Source: Pseudomonadota bacterium
Lineage (GTDB): Bacteria; Pseudomonadota; Alphaproteobacteria; Rickettsiales; UBA1997
DNA: 5,678 nt
NCBI GenBank assembly: GCA_009921385.1
Contig: RFXY01000072.1
Location: 1 to 5,678 of the forward strand
Reading direction: 5' to 3'
Shown here: positions 1 through 5,310 of the stretch, piece after piece
Layout of the letters: each line of letters begins with the position of its first letter
How positions within the stretch are numbered: position 1 is the first letter of the stretch
Notes under the pieces: model-generated
Seen by the model: the letters and a program-made list of their open reading frames with translations, nothing else
Told to the model about the DNA's origin: nothing
Database searches by the model: none
Translations under genes and position numbers: made by a program

Positions 1-10
1 GGAAATGGTA

Positions 11-646
11 TTATATCAGTTTATGATATAAATCAACAAGCCAAGGCAGTATTTTATAAATAATATACATCGAAGCATAGATAGAAATTAACACACCAAC
101 AAAACCAACAATAATGCCAAGAAATATAACCAGACCATCTCTTGCCAAAATGCCAAAAGAAATCAATAAAATACCGATGCCAGGCACATAGTTAGAAAGC
201 GGAATTGGCAACAAAATAAAACTAGAAAAAAGTAAAATAAAACCACCTGTAAATTTTTCACCAAATTCAGAAAACATAAACAATAATCTGGGTTTTAAGA
301 TTTTTTCAACCCAATAAATAATAGTGACCGATTTTTTGACAAGCAAAGCGATGGTTTGCCTTTTTAATTTATGATTAGCAATTCTTTTTGGCAAAACAGG
401 GTGCTTATAACCAACTAACATTTGATAACCAAAAATTACTAAAGGTATAGAAATGATACTAGGAAAGGGCGGTGGAGTTGGAATGATAATTCCTAAGGCA
501 AAAAACAACAGCAGCAAGCCAAAGCCACTTTCGCCCATAGAAACAACAAAATCGCCTATACTAATTTGATCGTTATTTTCTTTGTGTCTAGTGAGTTTTT
601 TGATTGCTTGAAAATTAATTTTATTTTTAGGTTGATTATTATTCAC
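11..646 (-). CDS. exoD: ExoD-family integral membrane protein
   Basis: This 211-residue membrane protein resembles the ExoD (exopolysaccharide synthesis) family, named after a Rhizobium protein affecting exopolysaccharide and alkali tolerance. The biochemical role of the family is not established. A charged N-terminus (residues 1-28) is followed by the family-like stretch IGDFVVSMGESGFGLLLLFFAL (about 30-51). Next comes a Pro-rich turn (PTPPPFP, 56-62) and a second hydrophobic segment (63-80). A basic cytosolic-looking loop (81-120) leads to a second half with several membrane segments (about 133-200), including LLPIPLSNYVPGIGILLISFGILARDG. The start is GTG at 646, two nucleotides after the tatA stop. 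It is preferred because the next in-frame Met lies inside the conserved first segment. It is the last gene of the thyX-tatA-exoD transcription unit within the window. The family call is by pattern recognition; exopolysaccharide synthesis itself is not shown. Confidence 0.85.
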   Translation of the reverse strand: MNNNQPKNKINFQAIKKLTRHKENNDQISIGDFVVSMGESGFGLLLLFFALGIIIPTPPPFPSIISIPLVIFGYQMLVGYKHPVLPKRIANHKLKRQTIALLVKKSVTIIYWVEKILKPRLLFMFSEFGEKFTGGFILLFSSFILLPIPLSNYVPGIGILLISFGILARDGLVIFLGIIVGFVGVLISIYASMYIIYKILPWLVDLYHKLI

Positions 647-648
647 TA

Positions 649-807
649 TTATTCTTTTTTATTATTTTCTTCATTTTCATTGAGACCTTTTTTGAGATTT
701 TTAATGCCTTTACCAATATCTTGCATTACTTGTGGCAATTTTCCTGCTCCAAACAGTACTAAGATAATTACCAAAATCAAAATTAATTCGCCAGTTCCGA
801 TAGACAT
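649..807 (-). CDS. tatA: Sec-independent (twin-arginine) translocase subunit TatA
   Basis: Encodes a 52-residue TatA-type protein, which in the family oligomerises with TatBC to move folded twin-arginine proteins across the inner membrane. Visible hallmarks are a short N-terminus (MSIGTGEL), one transmembrane helix (about residues 7-20), the FG hinge followed by KLP (FGAGKLP, about 19-25) and an amphipathic helix with GKGIKNLKKGL. A short Glu/Asn/Lys-rich tail ends the protein. TatA is favoured over TatB because of its short length and the GKGIKxxKKGL pattern. An in-frame ATG at 837 would add ten residues (MIFLNLTYKF) and overlap the end of thyX. The start at 807 matches the family and lies 4 nt after the thyX stop. 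No Shine-Dalgarno is seen, so translation may be coupled to thyX. No tatB or tatC is present in the window. Confidence 0.9.
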   Translation of the reverse strand: MSIGTGELILILVIILVLFGAGKLPQVMQDIGKGIKNLKKGLNENEENNKKE

Positions 808-811
808 AAAT

Positions 812-1756
812 TTATAAGTTAAGTTTAAAAAAATCAACCAATTCTTGCCATTCTCTTTGGCTTAAACCGCTACTTTCTTGCGAAACTGGTTGTTGATGTA
901 GTAGTTTTTGTAAAACTGTTAAAGCATTTTGAGAAAAACTTTTAGCATTTTGTTGATAATTGACAAAAGCATTATAAGAGTGCGGAACCCATTTTTTAAC
1001 AATATCTAAAATTATTTCTGCATATACTCTTATTTCGTATTGAGCATGGCTATCTGCTCTTAATTTTAAGAAATGCAGTAGGTTATGAAGATTTATTTTC
1101 CAATACCATTGAGTGTAGCAATTTAAAGTAAGATTCATTCTTGCTAATTCTCTAGCTAAACCCTGCTTATCTTTGTTTAGTTGTTGCCCGTTGGCATCTT
1201 GATTAATGAGATTTAAATAGTTTTGATAACAATGTTGACTATCTTGAATAAGAATATTTAAAACTTCTTGTTGCTCGCTTTCGCTAAGAGTGTTTTCGGC
1301 ATTTCTGCCTTGATGATTGATGCTCGATTGTGCCGATAAATGTTGTGTTTTTGGAATATAAAATTCTTCTTCTAAAATAGAATAACGAGCAGAATATTCG
1401 TTGATACTTGCCGTGCGGTGCCGAACCCATTGTCGAGCGATAAAAATTGGCAATTTGATGTGTAATTTAATTTCGCACATTTCAAACGGAGTGGTGTGTT
1501 TATGTGCCATCAAATAATTGATTAAAGCGATGTCGGCACTTGTTTTTTTAGTGCCAGAACCATAAGAAACCCTCGCTGCTTGCACCACCGAAGTGTCGTT
1601 GCCCATGTAGTCGATAACCCTTACAAAACCGTGATCTAAAGCATAAAAAGGTTGATATAAAATTTCTTCTAATTCTGCAGAAACTGGCCTAATGGTTTGA
1701 TTTTTTTGTTGAGTGAGATTGTTGATTTCGTTGATCTGTTCTGGTTTAAGAGTCAT
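812..1756 (-). CDS. thyX: Flavin-dependent thymidylate synthase ThyX
   Basis: Encodes a 314-residue ThyX (EC 2.1.1.148). The family makes dTMP from dUMP with methylenetetrahydrofolate as carbon donor, FAD as cofactor and NADPH as reductant, replacing ThyA. The signature RHRx7S is intact (RHRTASINEYS, residues 112-122) and followed by ARYS. Further blocks typical of alphaproteobacterial ThyX are VIDYMGNDTSVVQAARVSYG (about 48-66), HTTPFEMCE (87-95), ARELARMNLTLN (201-212), WYWKINLHNLLHFLKLRADS (217-236) and AQYEIR (238-243). The C-terminus keeps ESSGLSQREWQEL. The ATG at 1756 gives a normal length for this subgroup. It is the first gene of the minus-strand operon, about 30 nt downstream of the predicted start point of its own promoter. 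Start-proximal sequence is A/T-rich with no Shine-Dalgarno. Confidence 0.97.
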   Translation of the reverse strand: MTLKPEQINEINNLTQQKNQTIRPVSAELEEILYQPFYALDHGFVRVIDYMGNDTSVVQAARVSYGSGTKKTSADIALINYLMAHKHTTPFEMCEIKLHIKLPIFIARQWVRHRTASINEYSARYSILEEEFYIPKTQHLSAQSSINHQGRNAENTLSESEQQEVLNILIQDSQHCYQNYLNLINQDANGQQLNKDKQGLARELARMNLTLNCYTQWYWKINLHNLLHFLKLRADSHAQYEIRVYAEIILDIVKKWVPHSYNAFVNYQQNAKSFSQNALTVLQKLLHQQPVSQESSGLSQREWQELVDFFKLNL

Positions 1757-1792
1757 AAAAAAACAAGATGTTGAGAAAAATTATTGTTATTA

Positions 1793-1821
1793 ATCATAAT
1801 TAGGTGAATTTTAAAAATCAA
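1793..1821 (-). promoter_or_regulatory. Sigma70-type promoter for thyX-tatA-exoD
   Basis: Read on the minus strand, a -35 box TTGATT (1821-1816) is separated by exactly 17 nt from a -10 box TATGAT (1798-1793). Transcription would start near 1786 and give a 5' leader of about 30 nt before the thyX ATG. The boxes match the TTGACA/TATAAT consensus at five of six positions each, apart from C>T in place 5 and A>T in place 6 of the -35, and A>G in the -10. Position and orientation fit the operon. Not experimentally supported. Confidence 0.6.
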
Positions 1822-1844
1822 ACTTATTTTGGGACTGTTGCATA

Positions 1845-1862
1845 ACTTTTATTGATAAAAGT
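1845..1862. promoter_or_regulatory. 18-bp palindrome next to the rightward -35 box (possible operator)
   Basis: The sequence reads ACTTTTAT-TG-ATAAAAGT, two perfect 8-nt half-sites around a 2-nt centre. It lies between the divergent promoters and ends two nucleotides before the rightward -35 box at 1865. The placement would suit a repressor or activator site acting on the rpsD-side promoter. It is AT-rich, so chance occurrence in this base composition cannot be excluded. Confidence 0.3.
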
Positions 1863-1864
1863 GC

Positions 1865-1893
1865 TTGACTTGAAATTGCTATGGGCATAAAAT
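1865..1893 (+). promoter_or_regulatory. Sigma70-type promoter upstream of rpsD
   Basis: A -35 box TTGACT (1865-1870; CTTGAC in the alphaproteobacterial style) is followed after exactly 17 nt by a -10 box TAAAAT (1888-1893). The start point would be near 1900, leaving an untranslated leader of nearly 200 nt before rpsD. It is the strongest promoter-like match seen on the plus strand. A much weaker alternative lies closer to rpsD (TAAAAT at 2043-2048 without a good -35). Confidence 0.6.
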
Positions 1894-1899
1894 ATGATG

Positions 1900-2035
1900 C
1901 TAAAAAATGTTTCTTTTATTTTTTTCTTAGAAATAAAATTTTTTTAAAGCAATGTTGTTAAGTAATTTTAATTTAAAACATCTTTAAAAATCAAGTGCGA
2001 AATCTATTTTTTACCAACATTTTGTTGGCTTTTTT
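1900..2035 (+). ncRNA. Candidate leader-encoded small RNA or attenuator
   Basis: This stretch lies between the strong promoter (1865-1893) and the terminator-like hairpin ending at 2035, so a discrete transcript of about 135 nt is possible. Inside it is an all-A/U hairpin with a 10-bp arm (1914-1938, one G-U pair, loop TTCTT) followed by seven T residues (1939-1945), which resembles a weak terminator. I do not recognise a known RNA family. It may equally be only a structured rpsD leader. Confidence 0.3.
2014..2035 (+). terminator. Terminator-like hairpin in the rpsD leader
   Basis: A perfect 6-bp stem CCAACA/TGTTGG with loop TTT (2014-2028) is followed by C and a run of six T residues. This is the canonical layout of a small rho-independent terminator. 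It lies about 60 nt upstream of the rpsD start, between its best promoter and the gene. It could end a small RNA or attenuate rpsD transcription. Confidence 0.5.
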
Positions 2036-2047
2036 CAATAACTAAAA

Positions 2048-2077
2048 TAACTAAATTTTAATTTTAAAACTTAGTTA
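2048..2077 (+). promoter_or_regulatory. AT-rich hairpin just upstream of the rpsD start
   Basis: TAACTAAATTTTA pairs with TAAAACTTAGTTA: 13 positions with one A-C mismatch (2055/2070) and a 4-nt loop. It ends 16 nt before the rpsD ATG, where it could affect ribosome access. S4 represses its own operon through leader RNA in other bacteria, but no homology to those leaders is visible. Such AT hairpins can occur by chance here. Confidence 0.3.
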
Positions 2078-2093
2078 AAATTTTCTACAACCT

Positions 2094-2708
2094 ATGACAA
2101 AACGACTTTCTGCTAAGAAAAAAATTAGCCGTAAACTTGGTGGTAATCTTTGGGGCAATGCCAATGATTCTTTCATTAAACGCAACTACCGCCCTGGTCA
2201 GCACGGTGCCTCGTCTAAAGGCAGATCTAGTGATTATGGCAATCAGCTTAGAGCCAAACAAAGATTAAAATTTTATTATAATGTTTCAGAAAGACAGTTT
2301 TTTAATACTTTCCAATTAGCTCAAAAAATGAAAGGCGATTCAAGTGAAAACTTTATTGCTTTGCTTGAAACAAGGCTAGATGCCGTGGTGTATAGAGCAA
2401 ATTTTGTGCCAACTATTTTTGCTGCTCGTCAATTTGTTAGTCATAAACATGTTTTAGTTAATGGTGAAGTTGTAAATATCGCTTCTTACAGATTAAAAGT
2501 TGGTGATGTTGTGTCGGTAAAAGCCAAATCGCAACAATTGGCTTTGGTGATTGAAAGCACTCAAAATCAAAGAACCGATGTTCCTAGTTATTTGTTGCTT
2601 GATAAGCAAAATTTTTCCATCAAATTACAAGAAAAACCTGTATTTGCTTTAGTGCCTTATGCCATTAAAATGGAACCACATTTAATTACCGAGTTTTATT
2701 CTCGTTAA
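2094..2708 (+). CDS. rpsD: 30S ribosomal protein S4
   Basis: Encodes a 204-residue S4, a primary 16S rRNA binder that nucleates 30S assembly. In well-studied bacteria it also represses its own synthesis. The N-terminal domain has the family pattern: KISRKLGGNLWGNAN (about 10-24), the basic GPGQHG-like motif here RPGQHGASSKGRSSDYGNQLRAKQRLKFYY, then VSERQF. An S4 RNA-binding domain spans about 90-150 (ETRLDAVVYRANFVPTIFAARQFVSHKHVLVNG...YRLKVGDVV). The protein contains no Cys, so it is the non-zinc form. Length and the C-terminal ending (EFYSR) are normal. The ATG at 2094 opens directly with the conserved TKR. No Shine-Dalgarno precedes it. It stands downstream of a structured 200-nt leader and is followed by a strong hairpin, so it may be largely monocistronic. 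Confidence 0.97.
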   Translation: MTKRLSAKKKISRKLGGNLWGNANDSFIKRNYRPGQHGASSKGRSSDYGNQLRAKQRLKFYYNVSERQFFNTFQLAQKMKGDSSENFIALLETRLDAVVYRANFVPTIFAARQFVSHKHVLVNGEVVNIASYRLKVGDVVSVKAKSQQLALVIESTQNQRTDVPSYLLLDKQNFSIKLQEKPVFALVPYAIKMEPHLITEFYSR

Positions 2709-2721
2709 TTTTCTTTTTATC

Positions 2722-2772
2722 TACTTGCTTTTTTAGAGTTTTTTTTAAAAAAGCAAGTATGTTTTATTTTTT
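2722..2772 (+). terminator. Hairpin with T-rich tail between rpsD and der
   Basis: A 14-bp perfect stem (2722-2735 with 2746-2759; arms TACTTGCTTTTTTA and TAAAAAAGCAAGTA) encloses a 10-nt loop of mostly T. It is followed by the T-rich GTTTTATTTTTT that runs directly into the der ATG at 2773. This fits a terminator or attenuator for rpsD transcripts. No promoter was found between it and der, so der and cobS probably depend on read-through. Confidence 0.6.
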
Positions 2773-4158
2773 ATGTTTCGTCTTGCGATTGTTGGTCGGC
2801 CCAATGTTGGAAAATCAACTTTATTTAATAAATTAGTTGGTAAATCTTTTGCCATAACCAGTAGTGTTTCTGGCACCACAAGAGATCGTAAAGAATATAT
2901 CGGCAACATTGCAGATTTAGAATTTGTGGTAATCGATACCGCAGGTCTAGAACAAGATTTAAAAACAGAAATATTAGCCGAACGAATGTTAGAGCAAACC
3001 AGGCTGGCAATTTCTGGTGCCGATGCTTGTTTTTTTTTGGTTGATGCCAAAGTGGGTATTTTGCCAACCGATGTGATGTTTGCCAACTGGCTACGAAAAC
3101 TTAACAAACCCACACAATTGCTGGTTAATAAGGCAGAAAACTTTTCTGATTATGTTTTTGATAAAGAATTTTATAAATTAGGTTTTGGCAAACCTGTGGC
3201 GATTTCTGCCGAACATAAATTGGGTTTCGATCAGCTTTATTATTTTCTTTCTCCCCTTATTTCTGATTATGAACAGAGTTTTTCTGCTTTGCAAGACGAA
3301 CAGCAAAAAAATTTATTACAAATCGCCATTATTGGCAGGCCAAATGCCGGAAAATCTAGCTTGCTAAACTATATTTTGCAAGAAAATAGGCTTCTTACTG
3401 GCCCAGAAGCTGGCATCACCCGTGATTCTATCTCGGTTGATTGGCAAATAAATGGCAATCCTGTGCGATTTATCGACACCGCGGGTATCAGAAAAAAAAC
3501 CAACATTTCGCAAGATCTCGAAAAGCTTTCGGTGCTTGATAGTTATCGAGCCATCAGGTTTTCGCAAGTGGTTATTTTGCTTATCGATGCCAACACTTTA
3601 CTTGATCACCAAGATGTTGCTTTGGCGGGGCAGGTGCTAAGAGAGGGCAGGGCATTAATTTTTGCCATCAACAAAATCGATACAGTGCAAATAGATAAAG
3701 AGCAGTTCATCAGGCAGGTAAGAAGTCAACTACAACAAATTTTTGCCGAAATTGATGGTGCTCCAATTTTAGGAATCTCCGCTAAAAACGGTTATAATGT
3801 GGCAAAATTGCTTGATCTTTCTTGGCAAACATTTAATCAGTGGCAAACCTATCTCAACACTAGCAAACTCTGCATTTGGTTGCAAGATGCTGTAAAAAAT
3901 CATCAGCCTAAATTGCATAAAGGCATTAGCACCAAGTTAAAATATGCCACTCAAATTAAATCTAATCCGCCCACCATTGCTGTTTTTACTAATCACATTA
4001 AAGCGGTGGTTGGTAATTATCAAAAATATTTGGTAAATTCGTTAAGAGAATATTTTAATCTCAAACTTACTCCGATTCGCTTGGTTATTCGCAAAAGCGA
4101 TAATCCTTTTGCTAATAAAAAAGAAAAAACTTTTTCGAAAAAAACTCATGGCAGTTGA
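2773..4158 (+). CDS. der: Ribosome-assembly GTPase Der (EngA)
   Basis: Encodes a 461-residue double-GTPase that acts in late 50S subunit maturation in bacteria. Domain 1 shows G1 GRPNVGKS (8-15), the TTR switch (about 35-37), G3 DTAG (55-58), G4 NKAE (119-122) and G5 SAE (145-147). Domain 2 shows G1 GRPNAGKS (188-195), ITRD (215-218), DTAG (235-238), NKID (300-303) and SAK (336-338). A KH-like C-terminal domain follows (about 350-440), with KLKYATQIKSNPPTIAVFTN. A short basic tail (445-461) ends the protein. NKAE instead of NKxD in domain 1 is usual for alphaproteobacterial Der. The ATG at 2773 sits at the conserved N-terminus and follows the rpsD hairpin with no Shine-Dalgarno. The last 11 nt overlap cobS in another frame. 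Confidence 0.97.
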   Translation: MFRLAIVGRPNVGKSTLFNKLVGKSFAITSSVSGTTRDRKEYIGNIADLEFVVIDTAGLEQDLKTEILAERMLEQTRLAISGADACFFLVDAKVGILPTDVMFANWLRKLNKPTQLLVNKAENFSDYVFDKEFYKLGFGKPVAISAEHKLGFDQLYYFLSPLISDYEQSFSALQDEQQKNLLQIAIIGRPNAGKSSLLNYILQENRLLTGPEAGITRDSISVDWQINGNPVRFIDTAGIRKKTNISQDLEKLSVLDSYRAIRFSQVVILLIDANTLLDHQDVALAGQVLREGRALIFAINKIDTVQIDKEQFIRQVRSQLQQIFAEIDGAPILGISAKNGYNVAKLLDLSWQTFNQWQTYLNTSKLCIWLQDAVKNHQPKLHKGISTKLKYATQIKSNPPTIAVFTNHIKAVVGNYQKYLVNSLREYFNLKLTPIRLVIRKSDNPFANKKEKTFSKKTHGS

Positions 4159-5059
4159 TTGTTTAAAAAATTTTGGTTGCACTGTTAATTTTGCAGTAAA
4201 ATCTTTGTCTGATTCTTCTGAATTTGTTCCGCAAGCAGATAGTAACTACTTGTTCGACCCCACCACCACTTCTGCAATTTTGGCAGGTTTTGCTTTTAAT
4301 CAAAGAGTTTTGGTGCAGGGTATGCACGGCACTGGCAAATCTACTCACATCGAGCAAGTGGCAAGTCGGCTTAATTGGCCGTTGTTAAGAATCAACTTTG
4401 ATTCACAAATCACACGTCTTGATTTGGTTGGTAAAGATGTTATTAAATTAAAAAACAATAAACAAATCACCGAATTTCAAGAAGGTATCATTCCTTTCGC
4501 CCTTAAAAATGGTTTTGCTTTGGTTTTAGACGAATATGATGCCATCAAAACCGATGTTTCTTTTGTTATTCAGCGATTACTAGAAGAAGAAGGTAAATTT
4601 TCGTTGCTTGAAGAAAACGAAATCATCACTCCGCACCCAAATTTTCGTCTTTTTGCCACTTCTAACACTTTGGGAGCGGGAGATGATTTGGGCATTTATC
4701 ATGGCACTAACCTGATTAATCAAGCTCAAATGGATCGCTGGAACATTGTTGCTTGCCTGAATTATTTAAGCCCAGAGCACGAAATTGCTGTGCTACAAAA
4801 AAAAACCAAACAAAGCAATATCGATGTTGCCACCATTAAAATGATGGTAAAAATGGCCAACACCACCCGAGAAAGCTTTAAAAATGGCGATCTTTCTACT
4901 TTAATTTCACTTCGAACTTTAATTTCTTGGGGCAAAAATATTGCCATTTTTGGCTCGGTAAAACAGGCTTTTGTGTTTAGTTTTTATAACAAAATTATCG
5001 ACGATGAAAAGCCTCTCATTGCCGAGTTTTATCAACGAATTTTTGCCGACGAAATTTGA
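4148..5059 (+). CDS. cobS: Cobaltochelatase-type AAA+ ATPase CobS
   Basis: Encodes 303 residues of a CobS-like AAA+ ATPase. In aerobic cobalamin synthesis CobS and CobT form the ATPase complex that drives cobalt insertion by CobN. Visible motifs are the N-terminal VPQADSNYLFDPTTTSAILAGF (about 27-48), Walker A GMHGTGKST (58-66) and Walker B LVLDEYD (125-131). Sensor 1 lies at N173 (FATSNT), followed by the CobS stretch LGIYHGTNLINQAQMDRW (about 181-198) with arginine finger R197 and a sensor-2-like R256. The C-terminus ends at YQRIFADEI, about ten residues shorter than the tail I recall for rhizobial CobS. ATG 4148 is preferred over the in-frame ATG at 4109, which would add 13 Lys-rich residues and overlap der by 50 nt. 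CobT and CobN are not in the window, so the job may not be cobalamin synthesis. Confidence 0.9.
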   Translation: MAVDCLKNFGCTVNFAVKSLSDSSEFVPQADSNYLFDPTTTSAILAGFAFNQRVLVQGMHGTGKSTHIEQVASRLNWPLLRINFDSQITRLDLVGKDVIKLKNNKQITEFQEGIIPFALKNGFALVLDEYDAIKTDVSFVIQRLLEEEGKFSLLEENEIITPHPNFRLFATSNTLGAGDDLGIYHGTNLINQAQMDRWNIVACLNYLSPEHEIAVLQKKTKQSNIDVATIKMMVKMANTTRESFKNGDLSTLISLRTLISWGKNIAIFGSVKQAFVFSFYNKIIDDEKPLIAEFYQRIFADEI

Positions 5060-5061
5060 GT

Positions 5062-5087
5062 TTGTGATGCGGTTTTTGAACCCTCCC
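5062..5087 (+). repeat. Extra direct copy of the inner part of the repeat element
   Basis: This stretch, beginning two nucleotides after the cobS stop, matches 5193-5219 in the same orientation. TTGTGATG is identical, followed by a diverged T-rich spacer and a shared CCCTCCC. It lies outside the left end of the large palindrome. It may be the remnant of a second element copy or part of a composite insertion. Confidence 0.5.
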
Positions 5088-5093
5088 AAAAGC

Positions 5094-5284
5094 TAATATT
5101 TTCTCGATCTAATCGCTCCCCCGCTTTACGGGGGAGCAGAAGCTGGCTTGCTAGCTCGTGGGGGGTTAAAAAATCATTATGCAAAATCGATGTTGTGATG
5201 TGCTTTTCTGACCCCTCCCCGAAACTACTTTGTAGTTTCGACCCTCCCGTAAAGCGGGAGGGTGATTAGATCGAGATAATATTA
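5094..5284. repeat. 191-nt quasi-palindromic repeat element
   Basis: The whole stretch is an imperfect inverted repeat centred on ATCGAT (5186-5191). The outer arms 5095-5137 and 5241-5283 match in 36 of 43 positions; the outermost 20 nt match in 19. Each half holds two hairpins. The outer ones are GCTCCCCCG-CTTTA-CGGGGGAGC (5115-5137) and, on the right, ACCCTCCCG-TAAAG-CGGGAGGGT (5241-5263). The inner ones are AGCTGG-CTTG-CTAGCT (5141-5156, one G-T pair) and CGAAACTAC-TTT-GTAGTTTCG (5220-5240). The inner 28 nt of each half still match in about 19 positions. It is clearly GC-richer than its neighbours, encodes no convincing protein and carries no transposase. It fits a palindromic or MITE-like element, or a structured RNA or bidirectional termination region between convergent genes. 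Confidence 0.8.
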
Positions 5285-5302
5285 CCGCCCTAGAATGCGG
5301 TA
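5283..5302. repeat. Small inverted repeat flanking the element
   Basis: TACCGC and GCGGTA form a perfect 6-bp stem with an 8-nt loop, directly next to the right end of the large palindrome and before the stop of the convergent ORF. Neither side carries a T-run, so it is not a canonical intrinsic terminator. It may be part of the repeat island or chance. Confidence 0.35.
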
Positions 5303-5310
5303 TTGCTTGC

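Noticed and set aside
566..817. Plus-strand ORF of 83 codons over tatA and the exoD start
   Set aside because: It is the antisense shadow of well-supported minus-strand genes and has a low-complexity hydrophobic product.
808..837. Earlier in-frame ATG for tatA at 837
   Set aside because: The added residues overlap the end of thyX and precede the MSIGTGEL start expected for TatA.
1831..1844. GGGACTGTTGCATA resembling an insertion-sequence terminal repeat
   Set aside because: No partner inverted copy, target duplication or transposase is visible in the window, and it lies between two good promoters.
1894..1947. Tiny ORF of 17 codons (MMLKNVSFIFFLEIKFF)
   Set aside because: Both of its first ATGs lie before the predicted transcription start near 1900, and the low-complexity AT-rich sequence makes chance likely.
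2745..3113. Minus-strand ORF of 122 codons inside der
   Set aside because: It lies opposite the conserved first GTPase domain of der and shows no family features of its own.
3127..3138. NKAE instead of NKxD in the first GTPase domain of Der as a lost motif
   Set aside because: As I recall, Asn-Lys-x-Glu is common at this place in alphaproteobacterial Der; the rest of the domain is intact.
4109..4147. Earlier in-frame ATG for cobS at 4109
   Set aside because: It would add a Lys-rich leader (MLIKKKKLFRKKL) that is simply the shifted reading of the basic der tail, with a 50-nt overlap; ATG 4148 fits the family better.
5094..5284. Reading the repeat island as a CRISPR array or tRNA
   Set aside because: There are no regularly spaced direct repeats with unique spacers, and no cloverleaf with a T-loop motif; the structure is one large inverted repeat.
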